Positions 34,096 through 47,290 of a DNA stretch of 64,000 bases are shown piece after piece. Where the stretch lies: NCBI GenBank assembly GCA_964017125.1, contig OZ024902.1, positions 40,123,441-40,187,440 of the forward strand, read 5' to 3'. The translations under genes were made by a program, and so were the position numbers. A model generated the notes under the pieces. It was not told the origin of the DNA. It did not search any database and saw only the letters and a list, made by a program, of their open reading frames with translations. The stretch comes from Flabesymbios commensalis (taxonomy: Eukaryota > Annelida > Polychaeta > Terebellida > Flabelligeridae). The stretch's first letter is position 1. The number at the start of each line of letters is the position of its first letter.

Positions 34096-35144
34096 CCGTT
34101 TTTCATAAACTTGACTTCAGGGATTATTTAGATATATTCGAATTGTGAGGATAACAATAATTGAGAGTCATATTGTAAAGTCGTGGGTTCGTATTGAGAG
34201 TTGTGTGGAAATCAGGTTTCTGGTGAGCATAACAGAAGTATTTACAGAGAGGAAGTAAACCAGTCGAATCTCGTCTTGCTATAATAGCCGGACGGAAGTG
34301 AGAGAAATTTTGGCCACACTCATCTGTGCCGTTGCATTGGATAAAGGAAATCCATTAACATGATTAATGTGTCCATTCCACATACAGTCCAGAACCGACA
34401 GGCATGGGATTGACATGACGGGTTGTAACGTTTTTAAAAGTTTTTAAAGAACTGCTGATACGACATACACAATCGAGATGAAATATGGACTACGTTTTGT
34501 AACATATAACATATCCCTAGTTACCCTTGTTGGTGTTTTTGAGGTTGTTTCTCATTGTATTATTTCTCTCCTAGTTTTCAAATGTGCTGTGTACACGAGA
34601 CGCACAGCAGTAACTGCTGACTCGTTTAGCTAATTTCCACTGCAGTACAGGAATACTTTCTATATCGTGTATTTCCATACTTAGCTGTCCTCAAATATTT
34701 TTTTATGTTTTTTTTGCTGATTAAAAAACATTGAGAACATCATGTCCTAATGAAAGTTATGCGTGTTTAGTTTCCCTTTCTGTTTAGTGGATAAACCATA
34801 GCAAGGGGAGACAAAACCCTTGGAAATAAAATGTGACAAAGGAATCCGTACAAGATGGTAAGCCTCCGACAGCAGCCATACATCAATCAATTCACGTCCA
34901 ATTAGAATTCCAACCACAAAGACAGTGAGTGATATATCAAATCAGACAAAGACAACTTCGATTTTTGCCACCGCATGCAAGGACTTCCACGGACGAAAAG
35001 TGAATAAATGTAGCATTTAGGCTATGATCTTCTTGTGAAGCGAAAAAGTACGTAAAACATTGTGATGATACCATCCATGCCATATCAGAACATGACGTCT
35101 CAATATTATTCAACACGAGACTCGAACTTCAGTTGGTAAGTAAT
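34096..35144. other. Unassigned intron sequence
   Basis: No exon or repeat could be supported. Confidence 0.35.
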
Positions 35145-35250
35145 GAAAATAACGCACGCATTTTGTTACATCCAATAGGAATTGAAAATAACGCACGCCT
35201 TTTTTTACATCCATTAAAAATTGAAAATAACGCACGCATTTTGTTACAGT
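35145..35250. repeat. 39-bp tandem repeat, 2.7 units
   Basis: GAAAATAACGCACGCATTTTG units begin at 35145, 35184 and 35223 with few differences. Confidence 0.93.
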
Positions 35251-35689
35251 CTATACACGAATCAATACTGAATGCTGTATTCGTTGCTTGATCTCATTGT
35301 TTTTCTCATGCGGCATCCGTTTACCCGCTACGGTACGTTAACTTATTTAAATATTTACCTGTTTTCCCAGCGAGGCACAACTTAAAGTGGGTGAAAATTA
35401 CTCTTATTACGGTATGTGTTTAATTTGAGACCTAACATTTGAAAATCTTGATGTTTAAACACACATTTCATTTCCTATAACTTTGATTAAACCTGCTAAT
35501 AAAACACATTAAAAACGAATAAAATCGTGCTTAGAGTTTAAAGGATCGCAGCCTCGTGCCGCATACACTAAGTTTCTTGGACGTTGTTCTCGCCTGACTA
35601 ACGAGTCTGATTAGGATTGTCCATTAGCCGTGCTCTCGGCACCAGTATCACGAAACCTTTATAAGCTGACACAATCTGTCCGGAAAAAC

Positions 35690-35965
35690 GGGACGCCTCC
35701 GCTCGGCGACGGCTGACTGGCGGGCCGGCGTCGGCGACGCCGGCCTGACAGTAAGCCGTCGCCGAGCCGCGACGGCCCAGAAAGCAACCTTAAAAACGTC
35801 GCCTGCAGTATTACAGTTTGCTACTTGGCGGTGACGCCGCGCGGTGGGCTGCCTGAAAACCCCGCGGCAAACACAATGTTGGTTTGGTGTCGGGCCAGCG
35901 GGCACATGTGTCAGCCCGACATTTGCCCGTTGGTGTACCACAGTCCGATGACCGGCAGCCGGATG
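35690..35965. mobile_element. GC-rich palindromic MITE-like segment
   Basis: GCGTCGGCGACGCCGGCC, GGCGGTGACGCCGCGC and CAAACACAATGTTGG with GTCGGGCCAGCGG are typical of the palindromic family, here with much higher GC. A 129-codon minus-strand frame (35648-36037) covers it, rich in Arg, Ala and Val. It has no recognisable domain and I take it as fortuitous. Confidence 0.5.
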
Positions 35966-37199
35966 GAAAACCGACTCCAGGCTGGGAAGTGGTGACGTCA
36001 TGCCATCATCACACTTGTCAGTTTGTACGCGTTTCAAGGACTTTATGAGGACTTTGTGAAGGTGGGAGACGATTTTTTTATACGTCGCATTCGGCCTAGT
36101 ATGGCAATTTGCAGCTGAGTGAGTTGAGAAAAGAGCTGGGCATCGTACCGGCTACAGGTTTGAGTCTGGAACAATATTTGTCTTAGAGGCAGGACCAAGT
36201 GTAGCACAGCGACGATAAATTCATGCTAGATTTAACTAATGTCGTATATCCCATGTAGGCCTCCACTCGGGTCTTGGAAATTCTGGCCATGTCACATTTC
36301 ATTTTTAACTGTTTAATCAGCCTCATTTATTTCATTTCTTCACTTCACTTGCTATAAGTTTATTGGCTCTCACGTCATATTTTATAAGCATAGTTTACTA
36401 ATTCACTTCAGAGAAGAGGGTACACGTTGTTTTATGCCAACAGATACATTTAGTTTATTTCCGCTTTGCTTTGAACCATGCAGCATAAACAAGTTTCAGT
36501 TTTTATAACTCTCTGGCTTCAGTTAAATTTTTATAAGGAATTCACGTCGATATCCACATTCTGTATAGCAAAAAATTGTCAACTAGTTTGTTCTCAAATT
36601 AACCAAATACCCAGTATATGGGTAATTTTCACCCACTTGATGTTGTGGGTGGGACACGGGATATGGATAACTTACCAGAAAAGGGGTTAATACTGCCGCG
36701 CAAAGACAAAACGTTATTTATATCCAAAAAATGCTCCGAAAATCTTGATTCTGATGGATTAGGCCATTTTTTAATCAATAGGGTCCAATATTCTTTGAAA
36801 ATATGCCACGTGATGCAATAATGCGACAATTATTTGAGGGCCAATATTCAGTTATGACTCACAAATAGAAGACTACAATTCGGTACAAAGTATACCCATG
36901 CCCATACATACAGATACAGGACCGCCTGGTAAATGATGGTGTAATGTTGGAACAGGGTCAAACATATATGTACACTTGTATACAGAGTAAAGCATTCGTC
37001 TGCGTAACTTGATGAAGACTTTACGAGAAGGTCATTGGCTGACGAAGGTACTAGTCAGTTGGCCAGGAATCAGAAAAGAGCTTATTTAAGCTTTTTGTGT
37101 CGACTTCTCTGTGCATACCTTAAACCTTGCTAGATGTATTCTCAGACCTCTTATAATGAAACCCCAACCGGTTGTCGGCTTTCATGTGTGTGTACTAGA
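35966..37199. other. Unassigned intron sequence with a T2-like hairpin half
   Basis: At 36623-36650, TTTTCACCCACTTGATGTTGTGGG matches the left hairpin arm of the T2 MITE, and AAAAGGGGTTAA follows at 36680. This is probably an eroded relative. Nothing else recognised. Confidence 0.4.
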
Positions 37200-37490
37200 G
37201 CTACAGAGTATTTTCAAAATGGTCGCCAAATTATCCCTTAAATTGTCAATTTTACCAGTCAATCAACATTATTATGAACAGAAAACAGTCAATTAAAAAT
37301 CAAAAACAATCTGGATGTTATATAGATTTACACTAATATACCTTAGGACAATATTATTTGATCTGGAGCTGCAGAGTATTTCCAAAATGGCCGCCAAATT
37401 CACCCTTACATTGTCAATTTTACCAGTGAATCAACATTATTACACACAGAAAAAACTAGTTAAAAATCAAAAATAATGTTGAGGTTACAT
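37200..37490. repeat. Two tandem units with AAAATGGCCGCC
   Basis: Units of about 170 bp begin at CTACAGAGTATTTTCAAAATGG (37200) and CTGCAGAGTATTTCCAAAATGG (37369). They share ATTGTCAATTTTACCAGT and TCAACATTATTA. A YY1-like AAAATGG(C/T)CGCC core is in each. Confidence 0.85.
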
Positions 37491-37969
37491 AGCTTTAACA
37501 TAATATACTTGAAGACAACATTTTTTACCATGGATCAATAGAGGAGTAGTAAAAAAACATTTAACTCTGTATTTAAGCATACCATTCAGACCCTTAAATT
37601 TGAAAATATGACAAATATGCGTATAATCCAGCGCCTTTTTGTACCTAATTTTTTGAGAATTTAAACATCTTTTTATTTCTATACATCGTCTCCAAAATCA
37701 CCCATTGAGCCCAAAAACACTTAAAATGATTAGAATACTCTAATGATCCATACCTGAACATGGTTTTTAAAGGCGGAAACCCTTTACTTTTGGAGAAAAT
37801 TTCAAAAAATCATTTTTTTTAACTATTACTTTGCCCAAGTTCGTAACAATTCTCATCCCCGGTAGCTACCCAAGAAGAATAAGTTTATTTACCTTGAACT
37901 TGAAATGACCTTTAAATGACCTTGGTGTCATCTTATATCTATGCCACTAAAGCCATGAGGGTTATATAT

Positions 37970-39290
37970 ATATATATATGTCAGCATAATAATATATAAT
38001 GCCATATCGTCACATTAAAATGACATTCTGATATTTACATGACATTTTTTTCTGATATTACAATACCATATTTCCACACTATAGCAGGCCTGATATAGAA
38101 CATTATAATATGCAATAAATCCCTCAATTATATTACTAATATATCACATTAAATAATAACATATCCAGATATTTAAGTGTCACGTATATCCATAATACAG
38201 CAATATCATGCCATTATAATGGCTTTGATCTAGGATACTAAAATGTCAGGGGCTTGGTTAAATTGTACTCACTTTGGAACTTAGTGTGAAACGATTGCAA
38301 TTGCAATGTTTCGACCTGCCTTAAGCAGATATTGATCACGCCACCCTTACGACACAGTTAATGTGGCCTTTTAATATAGGTGGCTGCACATAGGAGGTTC
38401 ATTTGTATACAAAATGCATTTTTTGGGAATGACCAAGTAGCCTCACATAGGAGGTTGGCTGTTCCTAAGAGTGAGTGTTCACAGTGGGCTCTACTCACTA
38501 CTGTATTGCCAATTATATTGCTATATTTACACTTAGTAAAGCCATATTCTGACATTATATGCTGATGTTGAATACAATATCTCCACATATAACTTCAGTA
38601 CCAGAACTGTCATATACAGTTAAACAAAATGTTTATCGACTAGGTAATGTCATATATATACATTATAATAGTATGTTGTGGGAAATTAATATCATATCTT
38701 AATATTATAACTCCATATTCGGAAAATATAGCATCCTATTGTGACAGTATACTGATAACATTTAATACCATATACAATGATGTAGATGTAATATTTTACA
38801 CTACAGCTAGTGCAATATTATAGTATTATTCTTTTATTAAAGTAACACATCCTGACACTGTAGTGCTCCATCCCATTATTGTATGGCATAATGTGGAATA
38901 TCCCACCATTTAAGCGTCATACTGGGGTATAAAAAGATTAGACTTTCATTATACTTTCAAATGTCGGCACACCGACATTTTATTGCCATATATTGTCATT
39001 ATAATTCTATATTATGGTAGTCCCTACTATAATGTCATATATCGACACTATTCCATAGCATGACATTTCAAGGTTTAAGACAATATTATACAATATATAG
39101 TGACTTTATAATGTCATGTACCAACACTGTGATGCCATATTTTAACATTAAATTATGGTTTTATAATATCTGTTCTGTACACTATAGTACTGTACCATAA
39201 TTATATGCATGTTGATCTACTGACATAATGTGTCATCCTCATACATAAATGACATATCGTGGCACTGATCTGGTAACTTTACTCATATGC
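37970..39290. repeat. ATGTCATAT minisatellite field, second locus
   Basis: Loose units with ATAATGCCATATCGTCACATT, CATATTCTGACATTATA and AATGTCATATATCGACACT continue for 1.3 kb, matching the reversed half of the field at 29.8-30.25 kb. It lies just downstream of the AAAATGGCCGCC units, as in the 27-32 kb element. It may therefore be half of a related element. Confidence 0.7.
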
Positions 39291-41095
39291 TATTTATTAG
39301 GCAAGATGAAGCAGACATCTCACAGCAAATATGTTTATATCTTCTAACTTTGTTGATATGAGTAATGTCATCCACCATACTATTTATTCAAGCGTTGAAA
39401 ATGGCAGAAGCGGAGCAATTTGTGATCAAACTGTACTATCCCTTTATCATCAACTGCTATAGAAGCCAATTCACTTCCATGGTAAAAAGCAACAGATCTT
39501 AAAAAAACCACCCACAAAGGGCGACTTACCCGAAACAGTTTATTAGGGTCAGTGCTGTGCCCATATTGCTCTCCTTGGTATATTATCTCCAGAAGAATAT
39601 GATTATCAGCTCAATCGAATTATGCAACCCATCAGTAGCTGATCCAGGGGGAGCGGCGCACTCCCTTTAGTACCCCCCCCCCCCACCAGAAAAAAAAACT
39701 ACTAATTTGAGTTTTTGTATGCTCCAGAAAGCACCATTTTAAGCCTTAGATTTTGATCATGACCCCGGACCCCTGTAAAGCACATAAGAGGATGACTGTG
39801 CCAGCTGTGATGTGTATTAGAAAATAGTAAACAAATTAGCTTCATTTGCGGAATCCACCACTGCCTATTCCATGAGATAATGCCTACTTTATGCCTAGAC
39901 TTATGTCTATTTGTACGGTATGTGTACTGCAAGCAAATGTATTAATTCACGGTGTAGCTGTACTAGACGTCAGATGGGTTGTTCCTAATTGTTAATTGGA
40001 TAATATGGTTGATTCAAACATGGAATCTCGATGTTTTACTGAATTGCCAACATTCTAATATGTTATTTCTGTGTATGTTACATATCAAGAGCACAGCATC
40101 GTGTTTCATACTTGCAGTGACAAACTATGAGCCACTAGTTTATCATATTTTATTGGTTTGTTTTAAAAGCACAATCGGATTTGAAAATGTATTTGTTTTT
40201 AAAAGCTGATGCCACAGTATCTATATTTATGATAATTTTGCATATTTATCTGGTCTCCCTAACTTTAATTCTATGCATCTATTTTACATGTATTTGCACA
40301 CATATGCATTATACCAGGTGTCATGAGTTATATTCTATTGAGTTTAATATTAATATTTTGACTGCACAGTATATGGTATATCACAACAAAGTAGTTTCCT
40401 TCATATTTCATATAACTATCACCCTAAAATACTGGTTCTAAAATAGGCTGATCCTTGATCAATTGCAAAGATTTTACTTGTAGGCCTATAGCGAAAGCAC
40501 TCGGTTTAACCGTTTACCGTTTACAAATTTCGTTGTGATCCAATAACTTAACAAATGTGATTTATTTAATTATAAGCTACATTTTAAATGATACTGTGCA
40601 TATATCTGGTCCATTCTGTGTCGTTTTTAAAACTTTTTGTTTAATTGTAATAATTTTTTTTATTCTCACGGAATTAATTTTTTTGCGGTTTCGTAATAAA
40701 TCGTATTTTGCCCCTCAAAAACTCATGCACACACCTACAAGCCGACAACCGGGTGCTAGTTATGCCCAGAGGTCCCCTTGACATATCAAAAAAGGTTTTA
40801 GGTATGCACGCTCAAGTGGTGACGAAACCCTCCTTGGCCACCTCTGACCAACTGACTATACGGCAAACGATAGACAACAAAATACATCGATTCGCCGGTG
40901 CTTAATGAGTAGTTATATTAGCAGGTTAATTAGTTCCATGTGCGCAGAAAATGTCGAATGTGCCTCCGTTTATGCTCATAGGTTTGTAGGACCACATTAT
41001 TGTGCACACGCGAATTTTGCAAATTAGTGGAAACATGCGCAATGCCATGCAGTAGATATAATCGGGATCATCGGGATCGATGTCTCTTCGCGACA
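39291..41095. other. Unassigned sequence
   Basis: A C-run at 39668-39680 and a short A-run are simple repeats. The open frames at 39979-40441 are AT-rich and without splice or domain support. Confidence 0.35.
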
Positions 41096-41190
41096 CGCAG
41101 CTCACCAAACACGAGACGCTGACCCGATGTCGTTTGAATGTCAAAACAACATCGGGCCAACGTCGTCCCGTGTTTCACGAGAAGATGTTG
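41096..41190. mobile_element. Palindromic MITE family copy
   Basis: CACCAAACACGAGACGCTGACCCGATG is answered by CATCGGGCCAACGTCGTCCCGTGTTTCACG. Spacing is shorter than in the 57-59 kb copies. Confidence 0.7.
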
Positions 41191-41839
41191 AAATGTCTTC
41201 TTGCAGTCGTGGATAATTAGAACATGGAACAGGATACAATGCCTTTGTTTAGAAATTGCCCTTTTGTTTAGAAATTAACTGAGAGTTATGTTTTACCTAA
41301 ACTAGAAACACTTATTGATCCCACTGACATGTTAAAATTATACACTTTATCTAACTATCACCATTATCACCCGGTACAGAGCGATGCAGGTGTTTTTGCG
41401 TACTTAGAGCCATGATAGCAGATGCTATTATAGCCATAATAACCAAACCTGGAGAGTATTCACATAGGGCATACTGGTACTTTGAATTTTAATTATAAAC
41501 ATAGTAGTAAATTTATATCATTATCAGTAAGTATAATGTAATTCCAGTAAGTATTATATTTGATAACTGAACGTTTTTATGCACAGCTGAGCCACCCCCC
41601 CCCCCAAAAAAAAAAATTCAGCCGTGCCAAGTGATAGACAATATGCATAGCCTTTATTTAAAACTCAACCGGAAGTCACGAGATGCATGTAATAGCCTAC
41701 GCCACCTGGTGGAGCGGGACAAACCAGCACATGTCAAATTTAAAAATTGATTTATGCACAAATCACACATATTTTACTATATAAACCTCAGAACTAGATC
41801 TACAGTAGATGTCTGGAGTCCTCATATAAAAACAGCATA

Positions 41840-42790
41840 GTTGCATTGTTTGCGAATGATTGTAAAGCATTTAAACAGATTAGAAGTCAAAACGATTGTT
41901 GAGATTTTCAGGAAGATATTGACAACTTCTATTATTGGTCTAAAAAGTGGCTGATGAACTTTAATGTGTTAAAATGTCATGTTATTACTATTACCAGAAA
42001 TAGATAACGGTTATCTATTTTTGCTATTACTAATAATAAATCCCCTGTACTTTTCTGTTATAAGATGAACGGTGTGCCACTTGAACGTGTGACTGAACTA
42101 TTAGACCTTGGAATTAATGTTGACTCGACACTATCTTGGAGTCCTCATATAAAAAAATTGTCAGCAAAGCTAAAAAAATTGTCAGCAAAGCTAATAGAGT
42201 ATGTGGTGTGATAAAACGTACACTGGGATGGCACGCTCCACAGCAAACGAAATCAATGTTATATTGTGCTTAAGCACGTCCAATACTAGAATATTATACA
42301 CCACTATGGAGTGGAACAAGTTTCACTAATGTGCGCCTGGTGGAACGGGCACAACGGTCAATGACTAATACATTATGTAATTTTTCACTTGTTAGCTAAA
42401 AGGAACGACTCTTGAAATTTAAAATGTTACCTTTATTAATGAGACGAGAGCAAAATGACACATATGTTTTTGGAAATGCCTCAATGGAAAATACGAAGTC
42501 GATATTTAATATTTTTTTAAACAGCATTGACCGCTGTACCCGCAGGTCGACAGAAAGTGCCTTTTTGTAAAACCGGGCGTTTTAGAAAGAGCTATTTTAA
42601 CCGCATTGTTTACTTATGGAACTCTCTACCACAAAATATCAGAAGAGAAGTAACCTTAGAATCGTTTATGAAAGACACAGATCAAATTCTGCATGTTTAT
42701 TTAAATAATCATTTTCAGGAAACACCGTTATGTTGGTCCATGTTTTTATGTTGTTTTTGCTCTAATTGCGGGCTACTTTTAAACTGAGTT
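41840..42790 (+). pseudogene. CR1/jockey-like LINE reverse transcriptase, 3' half
   Basis: Segments in order are VALFANDCKAFKQIRSQND (the YADD-box region, with the second catalytic Asp changed: FAND), DIDNFYYWSKKWLMNFNVLK, then YKMNGVPLERVTELLDLGIN (near 42060), VDSTLSWSPHI, RVCGVIKRTLGWHAPQQT, ARPILEYYTPLWSGT-like, and the C-terminal YFNRIVYLWNSLPQNIRREV (near 42594) in an 86-codon frame starting 42527. Stops and frame changes separate the blocks. A 21-bp stretch (AAAAAAATTGTCAGCAAAGCT) is doubled at about 42147-42188. The word GGAGTCCTCATATAAAA occurs both at 41816 and 42139, suggesting a rearranged start. It is truncated at the 5' side. Confidence 0.9.
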
Positions 42791-42952
42791 GCGACATTTT
42801 ACAACGTGCTTTCACATATATTTACAAGATATTGTTTTATTAGGTGGATGGCTACCAGAAAAGATATAACTAATACCTATTTAGCTATTCTCCTAGATAC
42901 CGTAGATGCATTTTGTACATTGTATTACTATCAGAAACCTGAATTTACCGTT

Positions 42953-43140
42953 GTCATCTTCATCCACTACAATGCGGTAATTGCTGTCGCCATTTTCAAC
43001 TTGCAGTGGATGAAGATGATTAAGTGGGCGGCAAATGGATAACAAATATTGTTATTATTAAAGCAGTTTCATGAAATAAATCGTTCTAAACCCCCTAGAT
43101 GTAGGACCCACAACATAAAATGGGTGAAAATCACCCATAT
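42953..43140. mobile_element. T1-like TTAA MITE remnant
   Basis: CATCTTCATCCACTACAATGCGG pairs with CTTGCAGTGGATGAAGATG around GGTAATTGCTGTCGCCAT, the T1 hairpin in opposite orientation. CCCCCTAGATGTAGGA downstream echoes the T1 CTACAACTAGGGG word in complement. Ends are lost. Confidence 0.7.
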
Positions 43141-43379
43141 TTGTTAAATTTGAAAAAAAAATATTTGCGAATACTGGCGTTTAATCACTCATGCAATGGC
43201 ATCACCAATAACAGTGATTTAAAAGGCTAATAAACGAATTAAAAACGAACGAATCCATTTGTGATAAGCGCTTTACTAGTTAAGTGTGCAAGAACCCAGC
43301 TAAGTGCTTCCTAACCACCTGATACCTGTCCAAGTCCTGCTCCACCACCATGCAGAGAATGATTATTGGAGCATTCGCC

Positions 43380-43500
43380 AGCGGGAAGCCAGTAATTTGG
43401 ACGAGACGTATTACTATGGTGGCCAGATCGATGTTGGATCAGCGTCGACGACGGCGGCACAACATCGCACCGAGGGTGATGTATCGCGTTTAGATGGGTC
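43380..43500. mobile_element. Palindromic MITE family, weak copy
   Basis: GACGAGACGTATTACTATGG, GTTGGATCAGCGTCGACGACGGCGGCACAACATCG and GTATCGCGTTTAGATGGGT are family-like words in the expected order. The copy is much eroded. Confidence 0.45.
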
Positions 43501-43526
43501 TGTTAACAATATGCAGTCATCATTAT

Positions 43527-43894
43527 AGGGAAATGCCCAGACATATAATCATCAAAAAATCAGTGATTTCATTTCGGCTTCTTAATATGACCATATGGTG
43601 TAAACATTTCCATAGACTAGAACAACAAAAGTTTTTTATTTTTTGTGTTGCGCATTTAACAGTTAGGCTAGATAGAGAGACGAAATTCCCGTATTTCTTA
43701 TTTTTGACATGGTTGTCAATAATTAGAAATTTCGTCTCTAAATCTAGCCTAACTGGTAAGTGCGCAGCACAAAAATTAAAAAACGTTTGCAGTTTTAGTC
43801 TATAGACATGTTAAGCCTACATCATATGGTCATACTATTAAACTAAAATAAAATCACCGATTTTTGATGATTTTAGACCTGGGCATTTCCCTTT
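43527..43894. mobile_element. Full-length fold-back MITE
   Basis: AGGGAAATGCCCAG and CTGGGCATTTCCCT mark the ends. The arms are inverted copies almost throughout, including AATCATCAAAAAATC / GATTTTTGATGATT, CATATGGTGTAAACAT / ACATCATATGGTCATA and GTTAGGCTAGATAGAGAGACG / GTCTCTAAATCTAGCCTAAC. The centre is ACATGGTTGTCAATAATTAG. A relative is at 49790-50058. Confidence 0.9.
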
Positions 43895-44819
43895 AAAGTA
43901 GCATATATAAATATGTAATTTTTTCAAAATTTTTTCATAATATGTTTTGTAATGTATTTTTCATTTAATACTCTAATATTTAAATGCTATACACAGCAGC
44001 GACGCTGTAAACAACTGGTAAATCTTCTAGAGTATTCCTTGGAAATGAGAAAACCTAATTAAATTGACACAGGTGTGACGTGTCTACGGGCCGCAGCCTC
44101 CCTTTGTCAGCGACTCGGTCAGATTGACAGCATCAAAGTGGTCTGTTGTGAATATTAATGGGTATCCACCTAATTCCCCTTCTAGCCAATGCACTGTACA
44201 AGGACGCCTAAAATTATTCCATAGTAAAACTTTTGCCAAGAAATTACTGCAGACTTTACTGAGCAAAGCAATGTAATTCTATCTGACTGATTGTCAAGCG
44301 AATTATTGTATACGTTTTGATCCTTTACGCAAATCTTAATTACGTGGTCTAGTCATTTATTTTAATAATTTACTTATTTGGCTTTATGTAGAGTAGATAC
44401 ATAGATACATACAGTGTATATATACACACACATACATACTAAATAGTATTGTGATATAATCACACATAAACATTGTACTTATATTAGCTGCCAAGAAAAT
44501 ATCGAATGCGACATCTACAGCTTGACAGCTAAAATATAAAAACACATTTTTACTATAATGTTTACAATAATTGTATATCAGATAAAAAATAAAATATAAG
44601 ATCTAGTACACACGACAAAATATAAAATATGTAACATATAGTATAAACATAATAAAAGTAAATGCAAGCAAATATTAAAACTACTAGAATATATTAGACG
44701 GCATAATATATAGCATAATATATAACAGTATATCATCAGAAATAGACAAGACAGTATATTTACGATATCATGTATATAGTTCATAATAGGAAAATATAAG
44801 ATTATTTTATGTTTTTTTT
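43895..44819. other. AT-rich sequence, probable LINE 3' region
   Basis: No gene recognised. It lies downstream (in minus sense) of the LINE tail at 44820-45020, so part may be its 3' untranslated region. ATACATAGATACATACAGTG at 44398 is a short simple repeat. Confidence 0.4.
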
Positions 44820-45020
44820 ATGTATGAACAAATAAATGTTTTTTCTAATACACTGCTTGCCTCACGGATATGATGAGGCAAATAATTCCACAGACGCACA
44901 AGGCGATAACAATGGGAAGATTGGAGGTCAGTAGTTTTGACTCTAGGTAATTTAAGCAATGTACCGTTGTCAGAGGACCGTAAACTATGTAAAAAACTGA
45001 CAACATCAATTATACATGTA
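44820..45020 (-). pseudogene. LINE reverse transcriptase C-terminal tail, minus strand
   Basis: One minus-strand frame reads IDVVSFLHSLRSSDNGTLL, then KLPRVKTTDLQSSHCYRL and VRLWNYLPHHIREASSVL. The (I/V)xRLWNxLPxxIR ending is shared by CR1/jockey-group reverse transcriptases. The upstream core is not recognisable next to it. Confidence 0.85.
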
Positions 45021-46829
45021 TATGAGCAAGTCTCCCAAAAGGCGTGTTACTGGTCTTTATATTTTAAAATGATATAAGAGTATTTACATTCGAAAAATAA
45101 AAAAATATGCCATTGTGACCGTGGATCCTGGAGAGCTACTGTGCACAAAATCATTAAAAGTGGGTTTTGTTTAATATTTTATTTGACTGGAATTATCTTA
45201 TTTTTATTATCAATTATTTCAGATGGGAATGTTGAAATATATTTTCCAATGATAAAAAAGAAATAAAATAATGATGTTGTCACAGGTAAATCTTTTCCAA
45301 GGATTTTATCTGTAGCTTTTAAATTATGTAATTTCATCACAATAATTATTATATAGTAGTCTTTGTATTCGAGAAATTTTGAAATATTTAATACATTGTA
45401 ATACATCAGTCATTTTAGAGCATAAAGACACCAAACAAATAGTGACAAGGAAGATTTAACTAACAGATAAAAGAACTTCAAAATACTTAAACACCTAATT
45501 ATAATGAAATGTAAAGTCGGCTGATAAATCCTCATATTTAATATCAGAATATAAATCATCAACTTTTATTAAGAGTTGAAAAGTACCATTATAAATAGTC
45601 AATTTAACAGCAGAACAAATCGAACGTAAGTCGCATCGTTGTAGTAAGTATTTTTCTTGTATTTGTGGCTGAAGAATACGTCAGTAATTACAGCTTCGAC
45701 TGAAGTACTAATACCACAAAACAGTGCAGACCTTTTTATCTATTGCTGTTAGCTATTGGGATGGGTAAACACGCGGATGCTAGTCAAATTGAGTAAAGCT
45801 ATTGATTTTTTAGATCTGTCAAATCCGAAGTCAGAAAGGGATTAAAATTTTGTTTGGAAAAATACACTATAATATAGCACATCAATCACTTCAACGGGAA
45901 AACAGCTATATTACCATATAATTATCTAAATGATGCCTTTAGGGAGTTCTTCAAGTAGGTGTGTACTAGAACACTAACAAGAATGCGTTCCGCATTTAGT
46001 TAGCTCGATTTTCAAATCAACATTTCGAAAAAAACTACATGATTGTAATATAACTATGATTTATGTACCTACCTCACTGACAATTTGTATAAATGATTGA
46101 TTATTATGGCACATTCATCAGATGAACTTATTGAAAGCATAATTATTTTTCTCTCCCTTTTGTCCTATTAACAACAAAAGGGTGAAATCATCTTAATGGT
46201 TAAGTTTATGTATTTACCAAAACGGTTAAGTCTATGTATTTACCGCGTATCCAGATAAGAATATCTAGATGTACCACAGGACTATACACCAATATGACTA
46301 ACTAAAATGACCAGATCAACACGTGGTGAAAATATAACACACGACGTCTTGACGAGCCTTCGAGGAATATTAGGGGACCTATACTACTATATCTGAAATT
46401 CCACATTGTGTTCAGTGGTGCATGGATATAGGCACACAAGTTGAAACTCACATGGGAGTGTAGATGAAGGAAGATTTCAGCTATTGTATAAAAAATAAAA
46501 TTTGTTGGCCTATTTTACTCTCCAAAGCCAAATGCAGTGCAGCTATTCCTGTGGCTTTGCACAGCAGTATTAATGTTAAACCCTAGTACACTTTCAGTCT
46601 TGTTTATGCTTATAGCCATTCACCAGGTGGCAATTATTCTGCCTCTATACCCGTGTGGTGCTTTCTGGGTATACCCTTAGCCCGCTGCCGGAGCACAGTG
46701 GACTACCACTTTAACTCTAACCGTTCTAAGTTTTACAATTTGTGTTGTGTTTGTTACCACAACTCAAATGGCTGAAATATATCGATATATATTTGGTTAT
46801 TTGGAAAACACCCATTTGAAAATATTGAT
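45021..46829. other. Unassigned AT-rich sequence
   Basis: Possible further LINE debris (minus strand, near 45400-45700) is too decayed to align by eye. Nothing else is recognised. Confidence 0.35.
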
Positions 46830-47006
46830 CTTCAAACACTCCTGCATTCCAAATCACAGTGATTTAATCGGCTATCAAGACAACTTATCTTCAAACACCC
46901 ATGCATTCTCAATCACAGTGATTTAATCGTCTATCAAGACATCTTATCTTCAAACACTCATGCATTCCAAATCACAGTGATTTAATCGGCTATCAAGACA
47001 ACTTAA
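46830..47006. repeat. 59-bp tandem repeat, three units
   Basis: Units start with CTTCAAACAC at 46830, 46889 and 46948. Each contains TGCATTC and AATCACAGTGATTTAATCG and ends in CTATCAAGACA. Confidence 0.95.
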
Positions 47007-47290
47007 AAGCGATAATATCGAGCCACTGAGCTGCTGTTCATAGCTTCATATTCGCAAAGGACCATCAACCCATTTATATCTCCGATACTGAGCCGGTGAT
47101 TTCCGTTCATATTTGCGGAATTTACGAGCATCGCCGCTGTTTTGGAAATTATGCGCAATATCATATGGGACATGTTTTAGACTATAGGCCTACGTATATG
47201 AAATTACCTCACCGGATATTGACCCTATTTGTCGTCAGTTGCCCGGTGTCATTATTTTGACGTTTTCTCTGATAGTCTATGGTAAAGAAA

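Noticed and set aside
35648-36037. A 129-residue minus-strand frame
   Set aside because: It is high-GC chance sequence over a palindromic MITE-like segment, with no recognisable motif.
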